Assembly: GCF_030410395.1 (NCBI RefSeq) | Contig: NZ_JAUHHF010000011.1 | Location: forward strand, 1 to 64,000 | DNA: 64,000 bases | Source: Zwartia panacis | GTDB taxonomy: Bacteria; Pseudomonadota; Gammaproteobacteria; Burkholderiales; Burkholderiaceae_B | Direction: 5' to 3' | In this document: positions 15,564 to 26,419 of the stretch, piece after piece | Numbering within the stretch: the first letter of the stretch is position 1 | Layout: every line of letters begins with the position of its first letter | Program-made: the position numbers and the translations under genes | Notes under the pieces: generated by a model | What the model was told of the DNA's origin: nothing | Seen by the model: the letters and a program-made list of their open reading frames with translations, nothing else | The model's database searches: none

Positions 15564-18131
15564 TTAGCGAAAATTTTCCGATGCGCTATAAAAATGAATA
15601 TAGTTTCTGCCAGTCGCTTTTGATTCATACATCGCGATATCTGCTCTGTTGAGCAGCTGGTTTTGATTCAATTCTTTGCCTAAAAATAATGTAATACCGA
15701 TGCTGGCGGTACAAGTGTGCCAGGGACTGGCGTTTTCTTCGTGGGCGTTGCCACTCTTGATGAGATAAGGCTCGGAAACTGTTGAACGAATTTTTTCGGC
15801 GATATGAAGTGCATGTTGCCGGGCAACGCTCTCGTCGTCCGACAGCGATTCCAATAAGATTACAAACTCATCTCCACCCAGACGCGCGACGGTATCGATT
15901 TCTCTTACACAGGACGTCAGTCTGTGTGCAACATCAATCAAGAGCTGATCGCCTGCAGCATGACCGTGCTCATCGTTTAGAGGTTTGAAGTTGTCCAGAT
16001 CAAGCATCAGCAGCGCGCCATAGAGTCCGCTTCGCTGGCTGGTCGCCATGGCAAGTGTCAAACGTTCGTTGAGTTTCTGGCGGTTGGGAAGCTGGGTCAG
16101 CGTATCGTGCAACGCAAGCTGTTCGAGTCGAAGCTGCTGCTGTTTTTGCAGACTGATATCAGAGAACATCGCAACGAAGTGGCGGATTCCGCCATCGTCC
16201 GAATGTACAGCGCTGACTTTGAGTTGTACCGGAATCGTATCCCCTTCTTTGCGTTTGAGTTCAATCTCTCCCGCCCAGTGACCGATCACCTGCAGATGCG
16301 AAAGGATCTGATCGAATAAATGAACATCATTGTCTGTAAACCCAATGGCTTTTGAGCTTTTGCCAATCACTTCGTGTTTTTCAAAGCCAATGATTTTTGT
16401 ATAGCTTTCATTGACGTCCGTGATGACGCCTTCGGGATCGGTCAGAACGATGGCTTCGAGTGCCGCGGTAAAAACGCTTGCGGAGATTTTTAATTTTTCT
16501 TCTTGCTGTTTGCGTAAACTGATGTCACGGATCAACATCAAGGTAAATGTTTTACCTGCCCATTGAGCATGACTGATGGAGAGCTCAGCAGGATATTGTG
16601 AACCATCTTTGCGTCGGTGTACGGTCTCAATGACTGAGCTGTTGAGCGCGAGTTGATTGATTTGCTCCATATACTTGTTCGAGGAGAAATTGCTATCCCA
16701 GTCAGATATATTGAGACGCATCAATTCAATCTCACTGTAGCCAAGCATCCTCAGGATTTGTGGGTTTGCTTCCAAAATTTGGCCATCTTCGCTCAAAACC
16801 AGCACGCCATCCGTCACGCTGTTGAATATTGCTCGCCGACGCGAGGCTTCGTCACTGATGACTTGCTGAGCTGAGATTTGGTCTTTTTCCTGTCTGGTAA
16901 TGATGTCGAGCAACTCGTTGACGTTGATTGCCAAGGCACCAAGTTCATCGCGTCTTTGGATATGATCGATGCGCGCGAGTCGGTTGCCTTGTCCAAACTC
17001 ACTCATGACTTCGATGATGTCTTTAATTTTTCTAACGATTGCACGCCCAGCATTCAGGTAGGTAATCGAGATGATCAGCATGATCAGACCGAGCATGGTA
17101 CTGACGATCGCTAAAAGCAACCACGCAGTGTCTGTGTAGGGCGCCAGAGGAAATCCCACCGCGAGAGCGGCGATCATTTTCTCGTCTCCGTTTGTGATGG
17201 GAGAGACCGCAAGTCCAAAATTGATCCCGCCAATTTTTTGTGTGCCATACCTGTTAGGATTGGTCACTGAATAGTCATTGGGGCTTAAATCTGGCTCGAG
17301 TATTGCAGCGTCCGAGGCCAATGTTTTCAGTCGGCTATTCACGATGCTTTGATCGTCGACAAATATCCCGACAAATCCCTCTGCTTGGTCAGGTAGTTTG
17401 CCGGCAGGGTAGATGATTTCTCGCATGTGCTCGATCAGCACAGTATTTTGATTAATGAACAGGCCACCCATTAATACTGCGTCTTGTTCTGTCACCGACA
17501 ATGGGAAATGCGCGGCAGCGTTCAATAGAGTGATTTTGACTGTCGAGTCTTTATTGATCGCGATCAGTTGTTTGGCGCGAGCTGGCGATAACGCGAAAAG
17601 TTGTCCAAGCGTGAATTGTTCGAAACCGGAACTTGCAACACCGATTTGTGCTTGTTTGATGACATAAGAATCAGGTACGCGTTCGTGGTCAGACACGGCG
17701 CTACTGGAGCCCAGGACAGTTCCATTCCGATCAACAATGAGTAAAAAGTCGAATCCACTGCCTCTTAGCGTCGCGGAGAGTGCCTGATCGATTTCATGTC
17801 GCGCGGTTTTTTCCTGAACGAGTTTGGTCACGCGTTCAGACTGAACCAGGTCTGTGATCCGGGATTGAAGTTCTTTTTGTACGACACGCAAATAGTTTTG
17901 CGCGCCTGACAAGTTGCTGTTGAGTTGCCCCTGAACGAGTTCGCTGAGCTGCGCACTACCGGAAATGCCGAGAGACAGTAAAACGATTGGAAACGCGAGC
18001 AGCAAAGGCATCAGTCCGAGCCACAACAGCCTGAAGCGCAAGGAGTGGCTCCAGGAGTGAGACAGGCGACGAAAGAGGGATTCGTGACCTTGTGAGCCTT
18101 TGCGCCCTGTTTTATGGATGATGAATCGCAC
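15564..18131 (-). CDS. Membrane diguanylate cyclase with Cache-HAMP-PAS-PAS-GGDEF architecture
   Basis: The 855-residue protein has a membrane helix (about 36-57), a periplasmic double-Cache-like sensor region (60-330), a second helix (about 333-358), a HAMP-like linker, two PAS domains (about 430-535 and 545-665) and a C-terminal GGDEF domain with the intact motif GGDEF at 752-756. The product-inhibition site RxxD (REID, 743-746) lies five residues before it. No EAL domain follows, so it should make cyclic di-GMP. It is divergent from an orphan amino-acid-type binding lipoprotein 113 bases away, a possible periplasmic sensing partner (inference). Confidence 0.9.
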   Translation of the reverse strand: MRFIIHKTGRKGSQGHESLFRRLSHSWSHSLRFRLLWLGLMPLLLAFPIVLLSLGISGSAQLSELVQGQLNSNLSGAQNYLRVVQKELQSRITDLVQSERVTKLVQEKTARHEIDQALSATLRGSGFDFLLIVDRNGTVLGSSSAVSDHERVPDSYVIKQAQIGVASSGFEQFTLGQLFALSPARAKQLIAINKDSTVKITLLNAAAHFPLSVTEQDAVLMGGLFINQNTVLIEHMREIIYPAGKLPDQAEGFVGIFVDDQSIVNSRLKTLASDAAILEPDLSPNDYSVTNPNRYGTQKIGGINFGLAVSPITNGDEKMIAALAVGFPLAPYTDTAWLLLAIVSTMLGLIMLIISITYLNAGRAIVRKIKDIIEVMSEFGQGNRLARIDHIQRRDELGALAINVNELLDIITRQEKDQISAQQVISDEASRRRAIFNSVTDGVLVLSEDGQILEANPQILRMLGYSEIELMRLNISDWDSNFSSNKYMEQINQLALNSSVIETVHRRKDGSQYPAELSISHAQWAGKTFTLMLIRDISLRKQQEEKLKISASVFTAALEAIVLTDPEGVITDVNESYTKIIGFEKHEVIGKSSKAIGFTDNDVHLFDQILSHLQVIGHWAGEIELKRKEGDTIPVQLKVSAVHSDDGGIRHFVAMFSDISLQKQQQLRLEQLALHDTLTQLPNRQKLNERLTLAMATSQRSGLYGALLMLDLDNFKPLNDEHGHAAGDQLLIDVAHRLTSCVREIDTVARLGGDEFVILLESLSDDESVARQHALHIAEKIRSTVSEPYLIKSGNAHEENASPWHTCTASIGITLFLGKELNQNQLLNRADIAMYESKATGRNYIHFYSASENFR

Positions 18132-18244
18132 GGAATTGATAATTCATTGACGCGTTCAGAATGCCTTGCATTTTGGTATTTATTATCACAGGGCTTATTA
18201 TCCTACAATAATCTTAATATTGCCTTGTTGGCTTCTAAAAGTGA

Positions 18245-19360
18245 ATGATGGAAATGAACCCGATTGCTCGCAGACTGTTCGCCCTGATTTTGGTTTTATT
18301 TCTTGCTGGTTGTGGCAAACAGGAGCCGATATTGGTTGGTTTTATCGGAGGATTGACTGGACCCAATTCTGATAACGGGCAGGCAGGCCTCAATGGCGTG
18401 ACTTTAGCAGTCGAGGAATTCAACCGCGAGGGGGGTGTGAAAGGTCGCTTGGTCGAGCTAATCGCCAAAGATGACGGCCAGAGCAAGTCTAAAGCTGAGG
18501 CCTCCACCCAAGAACTCGTCGATGCGAAGGTTCAGGCGATTATTGGACCCTTTACGAGTGGAATGGCGGAAGTTATCGTTCCGATCGCAGGAAAAGCCGG
18601 CGTGTTCGAGGTCAGTCCGACGATTACCTCGATGGATTTTTATGGAAAGGATGACAATCTTTTCCGGATTAATCGCACAACCAGAGATAACGCGATTGAT
18701 TATGCGAAGTTTCTGGCAGGGCAAGGAATCAAGCAAATTTCGGTCGCATATGACCTGAGAAACAAAAATTTCACAGAATCCTGGCTGGCAGAATTTAAAA
18801 ACGCAATGATCGCCCAAGGCGGGCAAGTTGTCGCCGAGGTTTCATATGAGTCAGGTAGCAATACGCCATTTGATAATGTGATGGAAAAGATGCTGATCGC
18901 CAAGCCACAGGGATTATTGTTCATCTCTGGCGCGCTGGATGTGGCGCGTCTGGCCCAGCAGGCGCGTCGTCAAGCTCCCGAGTTACCCATCATCGCATCT
19001 GAATGGGCCGCGACAGAACAATTGATCGATCTGGGTGGCAAGGTCGTCGAGGGATTGATCATCGTACAAAACTACGATCGTGATGACACATCCAACCGCT
19101 TTAAACAGTTCAGCGAGGCATATTTCAAACGCTTCCAGCGCTATCCCGGCTACAGCTCGGTATCCGCTTACGATGCGGCAACGGTTGTCTTGCAGGCGCT
19201 GAAAAACCAAAAGAAAGGCGAAACTGTGAAAGAGGCTGCTTTGCGTAGCGGACCGTATCCAGGTTTACAGCAAACGATTGTGTTTGATAAGAACGGCGAT
19301 ACACCAAGAAAAATATTTTTTACGAAAATCACTGACGGTCAGTATAAAAAAATTGAGTGA
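18245..19360 (+). CDS. Orphan amino-acid-type ABC substrate-binding lipoprotein
   Basis: The 371-residue protein belongs to the LivJ/type I periplasmic binding family (VGFIGGLTGPNSDNG, then GGVKGRLVELIAKDDG). It has a lipobox LAGC near residues 19-22, so it should be anchored in a membrane facing the periplasm. No permease or ATPase gene of a Liv transporter lies nearby. The divergent neighbour is a Cache-domain diguanylate cyclase. The ATG at 18245 is taken, but the ribosome site is weak and nearby ATGs are possible. It converges with the alkB gene, leaving seven bases between them. Confidence 0.85.
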   Translation: MMEMNPIARRLFALILVLFLAGCGKQEPILVGFIGGLTGPNSDNGQAGLNGVTLAVEEFNREGGVKGRLVELIAKDDGQSKSKAEASTQELVDAKVQAIIGPFTSGMAEVIVPIAGKAGVFEVSPTITSMDFYGKDDNLFRINRTTRDNAIDYAKFLAGQGIKQISVAYDLRNKNFTESWLAEFKNAMIAQGGQVVAEVSYESGSNTPFDNVMEKMLIAKPQGLLFISGALDVARLAQQARRQAPELPIIASEWAATEQLIDLGGKVVEGLIIVQNYDRDDTSNRFKQFSEAYFKRFQRYPGYSSVSAYDAATVVLQALKNQKKGETVKEAALRSGPYPGLQQTIVFDKNGDTPRKIFFTKITDGQYKKIE

Positions 19361-19367
19361 TTTCGGT

Positions 19368-19985
19368 TCATAGCGATATCGCCCTAAACGTCAAGTTCAT
19401 CCTGGGCGCAACGGGACGTTTTGTTTTCACCAGGCTATGCTGCCAAAACTGTTGAGTGGGTGCGTGCATCAGCAGCACACTGCCGTTTTCCAATATCAAC
19501 GAGACATTTGTTTTGTCTGTTTTGTGTTTGAAAGAGAACTTCCGTTCTCCGCCCAGGCTCAAGGAAGCGATGGGGGCCGACTGATCGAGTTCGGGCTCAT
19601 CATCACTATGCCAGCCCATCCCTTCGTCGCCATCGTGATACAGATTCAGCAAACAGGAATTGAATTTCCATTGCGAGATTTTTTCGAGCTGATTTTTGAT
19701 GTGTAACAGTTCAGGGGTCCAGGGTTGTGGTTCTTTTTTCACACCTGAATATTTGTAGGAGCAGCCTGCGTCCCCGACCCACGCAACTTTTCTTTTAGTG
19801 GTGACAAGTTTTCCAAACATATAGATTTGATCGACGCGCCAATCCAGGGAGTCAATCAATGCGGAAAACAGCTCAGCGCAGCGGTCAGATTCAAAAATCG
19901 AGGGAAAGTAATCTGCGCGTCCATCTTTTGATAGCACGGTCAGAGCATTGCTTGAGTCAGTCGTTTCAAACAGTTGAGTTTGCAT
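19368..19985 (-). CDS. alkB: AlkB-type 2-oxoglutarate/Fe(II) dioxygenase
   Basis: The 205-residue protein is of the AlkB fold, closest in pattern to the short ALKBH2/3-like bacterial group. The Fe ligands are visible as His126-x-Asp128 (GWHSDDE) and His183 (WQHSL), and the 2-oxoglutarate motif RMNLTFR gives Arg195 and Arg201. The preceding NLYHDGDEGM segment is characteristic. It should oxidatively remove alkyl lesions such as 1-methyladenine from DNA or RNA in the cytoplasm. It is divergent from the isoaspartyl-peptidase operon and appears monocistronic. Confidence 0.9.
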   Translation of the reverse strand: MQTQLFETTDSSNALTVLSKDGRADYFPSIFESDRCAELFSALIDSLDWRVDQIYMFGKLVTTKRKVAWVGDAGCSYKYSGVKKEPQPWTPELLHIKNQLEKISQWKFNSCLLNLYHDGDEGMGWHSDDEPELDQSAPIASLSLGGERKFSFKHKTDKTNVSLILENGSVLLMHAPTQQFWQHSLVKTKRPVAPRMNLTFRAISL

Positions 19986-20109
19986 ACTGGCATTTTAAGC
20001 CTATAGTGTTGTTGAATAGACAGTCATGACCAAAAGTTGTAGGATCGAAAAAAAACTGAGTCAATGCTTTAAATTTTTTGTAAAGCCGCATGATCAACGA
20101 GGTCGACGC

Positions 20110-21096
20110 ATGAGCGCAGTATTGGTAATTCATGGTGGCGCAGGAGCGATCAGTCGCGCCGCCATGACGACGGATAAAGAGCGTGAATATCATGCCGCCC
20201 TGAAAGAGATTTTGTTGACGGGTCAGGCTGTGTTAGCGCAGGGTGGTTCGGCACTTGACGCGGTGACCGCCGCGGTCGTTGGCTTGGAGGATTGTCCCCT
20301 GTTCAACGCCGGACGCGGGGCGGTCTTTACGAGCGAAGGCACGCACGAACTAGATGCGTCGATCATGGATGGTGCGACCCTCAAGACTGGTGCCATCGCC
20401 AATGTCCATCACGTCCGTAATCCTGTTCGCGCCGCACGCAAAGTCATGGAAGTGAGCAAACATGTATTTTTTGTGGGTGAAGGCGCAGAGCGATTCGCCC
20501 GCGAGCATGGTCTCGAGATGGTTGAGCGCTCTTATTTTTCAACGCCTGAGCGCTACGAACAGTTGTTACGTGTTCAGCGCGAAAATCCTGAAGCCGCCGT
20601 GCTTGATCATGATGGCCAGACAATGGTCGCGCGGCAAATTGCTGCGCCTGCACATCCACTGGACATGGACAAAAAGTTTGGTACGGTCGGAGCGGTCGCG
20701 CTTGATCTGCACGGTAATCTTGCGGCGGCGACATCGACCGGAGGCATTACCAATAAACAAGTTGGAAGAGTTGGCGATGCACCCATCATCGGGGCAGGAT
20801 GCTATGCGAGTAATCAAACATGCGCGGTTTCCACCACCGGTACGGGTGAAATGTACATACGCAAGGTAGCAGCTTACGATATCGCAGCCAGGATGCGATA
20901 TGCGGGCTCTTCTTTGGAGCAAGCGGCCCATGCTGTGATGTTCGAGGAGCTGCCATCGATCGGCGGGAAAGGCGGCTTGATCGCGGTCGATTCTCAGGGA
21001 AATATTGTCTTGCCTTTCAATACGGGCGGGATGTATCGCGGTTTTGCGCGGGTCGCGCAAACGCCTGTCACCGCCATTTATCCTGATAGCCAGTGA
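20110..21096 (+). CDS. iaaA: Isoaspartyl peptidase / plant-type L-asparaginase
   Basis: The protein has 328 residues from the ATG at 20110 (an upstream in-frame extension to 20026 is not protein-like). It is an Ntn-hydrolase that self-cleaves before a Thr: the [12 protein letters not shown] motif places the nucleophile at Thr192, with the VIHGGAGA start and STGGITNK segment of the family. It cleaves beta-aspartyl dipeptides and asparagine. Its last codons overlap the GTG start of gsiA (GTGA), the same iaaA-gsiABCD order as in Escherichia coli, so its products or substrates probably enter through that importer. Confidence 0.92.
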   Translation: MSAVLVIHGGAGAISRAAMTTDKEREYHAALKEILLTGQAVLAQGGSALDAVTAAVVGLEDCPLFNAGRGAVFTSEGTHELDASIMDGATLKTGAIANVHHVRNPVRAARKVMEVSKHVFFVGEGAERFAREHGLEMVERSYFSTPERYEQLLRVQRENPEAAVLDHDGQTMVARQIAAPAHPLDMDKKFGTVGAVALDLHGNLAAATSTGGITNKQVGRVGDAPIIGAGCYASNQTCAVSTTGTGEMYIRKVAAYDIAARMRYAGSSLEQAAHAVMFEELPSIGGKGGLIAVDSQGNIVLPFNTGGMYRGFARVAQTPVTAIYPDSQ

Positions 21097-22976
21097 CCCT
21101 GCACAATCAACCCGAAAAAAGTGTTCTTGAGGTCAATGATCTCAGCGTGCGCTTCTCGACCTCCGAACGTGTGGTGGATGCTGTCCGGCATCTCTCATTT
21201 CATGTGGATCGAGGTGAAACTTTAGCGATTGTGGGCGAGTCAGGTTCTGGAAAGTCCGTGACTTCCCTGGCGCTTATGCGCCTGGTCGAGCACGGCGGTG
21301 GAAAAATCATCGATGGAGAAATGCGTTTACGCAAACGCAATGGAGAGGTGATTGATCTTAGGAGAGCTGATGCATCCATGATGCGCTCTGTTCGCGGTGC
21401 TGACATGGCGATGATTTTTCAGGAGCCCATGACATCGCTCAATCCAGTCTTTACGGCCGGAGAACAAATCGCCGAGTCCATTCGCGTCCATCAGGGTAGT
21501 TCAGCTGCAGCGGCTCGTGCGGAAACGCTTCGTTTGCTCGAACAAGTTCGTATCCCTGAAGCCCGCGCAGTCATGGGCCGTTACCCGCATCAGCTTTCAG
21601 GGGGCATGCGTCAGCGCGTGATGATCGCGATGGCGCTGGCGTGTAAGCCAGCACTTCTGATCGCCGATGAGCCCACGACAGCTTTGGACGTGACGATTCA
21701 GGCGCAGATCCTTCAGCTGATTCGTGAGCTACAACACGAAATGCACATGGGGGTGATCTTTATCACCCACGATATGGGTGTCGTGGCCGAAGTCGCCGAT
21801 CGTGTGTTGGTCATGTATCGTGGAGAAAAAGTAGAAGAAGGTGCGGCAGTGCAGGTGTTTGGTGCCCCCAGGCATCGCTACACGCAAGCACTTCTCTCCG
21901 CGGTTCCACAACTGGGATCCATGCATGATACCGACGTTCCGGCTCATTTTGCATTGACCCTGATGGAAGATGCGCCGAAAGCAGAGCCAAGGGTCAACGC
22001 GTCATCGTGCAAGTCGATCAACGCTTTGCCCTATCGTACTCAATCCCCGATCTTGAAAGTCCAGAATCTTGTGACGCGATTCGATGTGCGTTCAGGAATC
22101 CTCAATCGTGTTCGTCGTAAAGTACACGCCGTCGAGCAGGTTAGTTTCGATCTGTATCCGGGTGAAACGCTCGCGCTCGTTGGCGAATCAGGTTGTGGAA
22201 AATCTACGCTCGGTCGATCACTCCTTCGTCTTGTGGACGCTCAGTCCGGAACGATAGAGTTCGATGGTTCGGATGTAGTCTCTCTTAAACATTCTGCTCT
22301 TCAAGCATTAAGACGAAATATTCAATTTGTTTTTCAGGATCCTTTCGCTTCGCTCGATCCCAGGCTGACGGTTGGATTTTCGATCATGGAACCGTTATTG
22401 GTCCATGGCATCGCGACGCATGAACAAGCCCGTCAGCGAGTTTCCGATCTTTTGCAGCGTGTAGGGCTCGCACCTGAAATGGCCGAGCGATATCCTCACG
22501 AGTTTTCCGGCGGTCAGCGCCAGAGAATTTGCATCGCGCGCGCGTTGGCGCTTAATCCCAAAGTCGTGATTTCCGACGAGTCTGTTTCAGCGCTGGATGT
22601 TTCAATTCAAGCGCAGATCATTAATCTTTTGATCGATTTACAACAAGAGCTCGGCGTTGCATTTTTATTTATTTCGCACGATATGGCTGTGGTCGAGCGT
22701 ATCAGTCACCGCGTTGCAGTCATGTACCTAGGACAGATCGTTGAGATCGGTCCGCGCCGCGCGATTTTCCAAAATCCTCAGCATCCCTACACCCGCAAAC
22801 TGATGGCTGCCGTCCCGATCGCTGATCCGACACGTAGACATTTGTCCCGCGAGTTGCTGTCAGACGAAGTGCCCAGTCCGATCAGACTGTTGCACGATGA
22901 GCCAGTCGTTGAACCTCTGGTGTGTGTGGGACCGGATCATTACGTTGCCCGACATAAAGTTGGCGGTCTCTACTAA
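21093..22976 (+). CDS. gsiA: Double-domain peptide/glutathione ABC transporter ATPase
   Basis: The 627-residue protein has two complete ATP-binding cassettes (about 8-260 and 325-600). Walker A sites are GESGSGKS and GESGCGKS, signature motifs LSGGMRQR and FSGGQRQR. Walker B is IADEPT in the first and VISDES in the second, where Pro is replaced by Ser. Oligopeptide-type C-terminal motifs follow each ([19 protein letters not shown]). It energises the GsiC/GsiD permease. The start is a GTG overlapping the iaaA stop. Confidence 0.92.
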   Translation: MTLHNQPEKSVLEVNDLSVRFSTSERVVDAVRHLSFHVDRGETLAIVGESGSGKSVTSLALMRLVEHGGGKIIDGEMRLRKRNGEVIDLRRADASMMRSVRGADMAMIFQEPMTSLNPVFTAGEQIAESIRVHQGSSAAAARAETLRLLEQVRIPEARAVMGRYPHQLSGGMRQRVMIAMALACKPALLIADEPTTALDVTIQAQILQLIRELQHEMHMGVIFITHDMGVVAEVADRVLVMYRGEKVEEGAAVQVFGAPRHRYTQALLSAVPQLGSMHDTDVPAHFALTLMEDAPKAEPRVNASSCKSINALPYRTQSPILKVQNLVTRFDVRSGILNRVRRKVHAVEQVSFDLYPGETLALVGESGCGKSTLGRSLLRLVDAQSGTIEFDGSDVVSLKHSALQALRRNIQFVFQDPFASLDPRLTVGFSIMEPLLVHGIATHEQARQRVSDLLQRVGLAPEMAERYPHEFSGGQRQRICIARALALNPKVVISDESVSALDVSIQAQIINLLIDLQQELGVAFLFISHDMAVVERISHRVAVMYLGQIVEIGPRRAIFQNPQHPYTRKLMAAVPIADPTRRHLSRELLSDEVPSPIRLLHDEPVVEPLVCVGPDHYVARHKVGGLY

Positions 22977-23051
22977 AGGGTTGCCAGGCTTTATTTAAAT
23001 GTTTGCAGTAAATGGTTGCAGTTAATTTATGTGGTCTATCAGGAGATTGTG

Positions 23052-24602
23052 ATGGCGTTTAAAAAATTTGCGGTGCGCTCACTGATTGGTGCGACGATGA
23101 CTGTGGGTGCGCTGTTCGTATCGCCCACCTTTGCTGCCAAGGATGTGACGTTTGCGGTGTCTCTCGCACTAGAAACCCTGGATCCTTACAATACAAACAG
23201 CACGTTGAACCAGGCTGCCGGAAAGGCTTATTACGAAGGTCTTTACGAGTTTGATAAAGATCTGAAAATGCAACCTAAGCTCGCAACGGAATACAGCGTG
23301 AGCCCGGATGGTCTGCAATACACGTTCAAACTGCGTCCCGGTGTGAAATTTCACGACGGCACAGACTTCAATGCCGACGCTGTAAAAGCTACGATCGATC
23401 GCGTTTCGAATCCTGAAAATAAACTCGCTCGTTACACGCAATTCAATCGCGTGGCTAAAACGGAAGTCGTTGATCCACTGACAGTACGCATTACGCTTAA
23501 AGAGCCATTTTCAGCTTTTATCAATGCGATGGCTCATCCTTCGGCCATGATGATTTCACCGACTGCTTTGGCGAAATATGGCAAGGACATCGGAATGAAT
23601 CCTGTGGGTACAGGTCCTTTCAAGTTGCTTGAGTGGAAACCTGCCGAGTATCTGCGCGTCACAAAATTTGATGGATACTGGCAGAAGGGTTTGCCAAAAA
23701 TTGACACGCTGACGTTTAGATTTGTCACCGATAACAATACACGTGCCGCGGTGATGCAAACTGGAGAGGCACAATTTGCTTACCCGATTCCATACGAGCA
23801 AATCGGCGTGCTGGGAAAAAACGATAAATTGACCGTGGTTGATGACAAAACATCCATCATGGCGCGTTATGTCTCAATGAATACGCGCGTCAAGCCGTTC
23901 GATGACCCGCGTGTCAGGCAGGCAATCAATTACGCGATCAACAAGCAAGCGCTGGCGAAGGTTGCTTACGCGGGCTTTGCGACTCCGATCGATGGCGTGG
24001 TGCCGCAAGGTGTCGATTTCGCGCACAAGATTGGCGCCTGGCCGTACGATCCTAAAAAAGCAAAAGAGCTGTTGGCGCAAGCTGGATATCCCAATGGTTT
24101 CGAGACAACGTTATGGTCTGCTTATAACGACGGGACATCTGTTAAAGCGGTCCAGTTTCTGCAGCAACAACTCAATCAAGTCGGCATCAAGGCAAGCATT
24201 GAAGTGCTCGAGCCCGGTCAACGTGTTCAACGCGTGAATCAGGTCAAATCTCCCGATGATGCGAAGGTTCGACTTTATTATGCGGGTTGGTCTTCATCGA
24301 CAGGCGAAGCCGATTGGGCGCTGCGTCCATTACTGACAACTCCAGCGCAGCCGCCCGTGATGAACAATACGGCTTATTACTCGAATCCTAAGGTTGATGC
24401 AGCAGTCATGAAGGCATTGACAACTAGCAATCGTGACGAAAAAGCCGGGTTGTACAAGGAAGCACAGGAAGTCATCTGGAAGGATGCACCCTGGGCCTTT
24501 TTGATCACCGCCAATAACGTTTCTGTTCGTTCCAAGAATCTCTCAGGTGTCTATGTTCAACCGGATACTTCGTTCTGGTACGGTGATATTGATTTGAAAT
24601 AG
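23052..24602 (+). CDS. gsiB: Periplasmic peptide-binding protein of the Gsi/Dpp family
   Basis: The 516-residue family 5 binding protein has a signal peptide ending near FVSPTFAA and the family signature [18 protein letters not shown] with [24 protein letters not shown] at 23041 supports the ATG at 23052 rather than an upstream in-frame start. It delivers glutathione or small peptides to GsiCD. In this operon with isoaspartyl, P1 and D-aminopeptidases the ligand may be an unusual dipeptide rather than glutathione (inference). Confidence 0.9.
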   Translation: MAFKKFAVRSLIGATMTVGALFVSPTFAAKDVTFAVSLALETLDPYNTNSTLNQAAGKAYYEGLYEFDKDLKMQPKLATEYSVSPDGLQYTFKLRPGVKFHDGTDFNADAVKATIDRVSNPENKLARYTQFNRVAKTEVVDPLTVRITLKEPFSAFINAMAHPSAMMISPTALAKYGKDIGMNPVGTGPFKLLEWKPAEYLRVTKFDGYWQKGLPKIDTLTFRFVTDNNTRAAVMQTGEAQFAYPIPYEQIGVLGKNDKLTVVDDKTSIMARYVSMNTRVKPFDDPRVRQAINYAINKQALAKVAYAGFATPIDGVVPQGVDFAHKIGAWPYDPKKAKELLAQAGYPNGFETTLWSAYNDGTSVKAVQFLQQQLNQVGIKASIEVLEPGQRVQRVNQVKSPDDAKVRLYYAGWSSSTGEADWALRPLLTTPAQPPVMNNTAYYSNPKVDAAVMKALTTSNRDEKAGLYKEAQEVIWKDAPWAFLITANNVSVRSKNLSGVYVQPDTSFWYGDIDLK

Positions 24603-24615
24603 GTATTTAAGTCCG

Positions 24616-25536
24616 ATGCTTTCGTATATTGCTCGTCGTTTGCTTGGCATGATCCCCACCTTGTTGATCGTGGTGGTGATCGTGTTCTTGTTCGTGCATA
24701 TTCTCCCGGGAGATCCGGCCCGGCTTGTGGCCGGATCTGACGCAGACGAGGCGACGATCAATTTAATCCGCAAGGACTTGGGTCTCGATTTGCCTTTACC
24801 TCAGCAGTTTTTGCGTTATGTCGAGGATCTGTCACAAGGCAATTTGGGTCATTCTTTACGGACCAAGCGACCTGTTACCCAGGAAATATCCGAACGTTTC
24901 ATGCCGACATTATGGCTCACTGTCACAAGCATGGCCTGGTCGGTATTGTTTGGGATGGGGATTGGTATCTGTTCAGCTGTCTGGCGCAATCGTTGGCCCG
25001 ACCGCTTGGGAATGACGCTCGCGGTTTCAGGAATTTCTTTTCCCGCGTTTGCACTGGGAATGATCCTGATGCAGATTTTCTCGGTCCAGTTTGGTTGGTT
25101 ACCCACTGTGGGCGCGGATTCCTGGAAGCACTACATTTTGCCATCGATTACGCTGGGCGCAGCTGTCGCAGCGGTGATGGCGCGCTTTACCCGTGCATCA
25201 TTTGTCGAAGTCATTCAAGAAGATTTTGTCCGCACTGCGCGCGCGAAGGGGTTGACTGAAACCAGTGTGGTCTTTAAGCACACGCTGCGCAATGCACTCA
25301 TACCAGTTGTGACCATGATGGGTTTGCAGTTTGGGTTTTTGCTGGGCGGGTCGATCGTGGTGGAAACAGTCTTTAACTGGCCTGGTTTAGGACGATTACT
25401 GGTGGACTCTGTCAATCAGCGTGATTATCCTGTGATTCAGGGTCTGGTCTTGATGTTTTCGATGGAGTTCATCTTGATCAATCTGCTGGTTGACGTGCTG
25501 TATGGCGCGATCAATCCCAGCATTCGGTATAAATAG
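24616..25536 (+). CDS. gsiC: Peptide ABC transporter permease
   Basis: The 306-residue permease has the DppB/GsiC pattern: an N-terminal helix ([19 protein letters not shown]) followed by [11 protein letters not shown], five further helices and the EAA loop [12 protein letters not shown] that contacts the ATPase. It pairs with GsiD, seven bases downstream, in the cytoplasmic membrane. The spacing to gsiB is 13 bases, so it is in the same transcript. Confidence 0.92.
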   Translation: MLSYIARRLLGMIPTLLIVVVIVFLFVHILPGDPARLVAGSDADEATINLIRKDLGLDLPLPQQFLRYVEDLSQGNLGHSLRTKRPVTQEISERFMPTLWLTVTSMAWSVLFGMGIGICSAVWRNRWPDRLGMTLAVSGISFPAFALGMILMQIFSVQFGWLPTVGADSWKHYILPSITLGAAVAAVMARFTRASFVEVIQEDFVRTARAKGLTETSVVFKHTLRNALIPVVTMMGLQFGFLLGGSIVVETVFNWPGLGRLLVDSVNQRDYPVIQGLVLMFSMEFILINLLVDVLYGAINPSIRYK

Positions 25537-25543
25537 GCTACGT

Positions 25544-26419
25544 ATGCAATCACAATCGTCGCCCTTGAAAGTGCGTACGCCAGTCTCGGAATTCTTACGC
25601 AAGTTCATCAAACAACGCCTGGCTGTATATGCGGGTGTTTTCGTCATCTTTTTGATTGTTGCTGCGATCGCGGCGCCTTGGCTTGTCCCCTTTGATCCCG
25701 AGAACTATTTTGATTACGAGGCGCTCAATGATGGCCCCTCGATGAAGCACTGGTTTGGTGTAGATTCCTTGGGGCGGGATATTTTCAGTCGCGTATTGAT
25801 GGGGGCTCGCATCTCACTTGCGGCCGGTTTGATATCAGTCGCAATCGGCGCGGTCGTGGGGACTTTCATGGGATTGATGGCTGGCTATTACCAGGGTTGG
25901 TGGGAACGCTTCACCATGCGTATTTCGGATGTGTTATTGGCATTTCCCGGAATGTTGCTTGCGATCGGAGTGGTGGCCGTTCTGGGTTCAAGTATGGTCA
26001 ATGTGGTTGTCGCGGTTGCCGTCTTTAGTGTCCCGGCATTTGCGCGTTTGGTGCGCGGCAATACGCTTGCCATCAAGCAGATGACATATATTGAGGCGGT
26101 ACGAAGTATCGGGGCGTCTAATTCCACGATTATTTTCCGTCATATTCTGCCGGGAACGATTTCACCCATCATGGTGTATGGCACCATGAGAATCGGGACT
26201 TCCATCATTACAGCAGCCAGCTTATCTTTCCTTGGAATGGGCGCGCGTCCTCCAACGCCGGAATGGGGAGCGATGCTCAACGAGGCGCGCTCGGATATGG
26301 TGATCGCGCCACATGTCGCGATTTTCCCGGCCCTCGCAATTTTTCTGACAGTACTTGCTTTTAATTTGTTAGGTGACGGTTTGCGCGATGCGCTAGATCC
26401 AAAGATTGATCAAAAATGA
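25544..26419 (+). CDS. gsiD: Peptide ABC transporter permease
   Basis: The permease has about 291 residues from the ATG at 25544; a longer frame from 25490 overlaps gsiC and is not needed. It has the DppC/GsiD features: N-terminal cytoplasmic part, first helix, [21 protein letters not shown] and the EAA loop [12 protein letters not shown]. It forms the membrane pore with GsiC. Its stop overlaps the ATG of the P1 peptidase gene (ATGA), tying import to peptide cleavage. Confidence 0.92.
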   Translation: MQSQSSPLKVRTPVSEFLRKFIKQRLAVYAGVFVIFLIVAAIAAPWLVPFDPENYFDYEALNDGPSMKHWFGVDSLGRDIFSRVLMGARISLAAGLISVAIGAVVGTFMGLMAGYYQGWWERFTMRISDVLLAFPGMLLAIGVVAVLGSSMVNVVVAVAVFSVPAFARLVRGNTLAIKQMTYIEAVRSIGASNSTIIFRHILPGTISPIMVYGTMRIGTSIITAASLSFLGMGARPPTPEWGAMLNEARSDMVIAPHVAIFPALAIFLTVLAFNLLGDGLRDALDPKIDQK

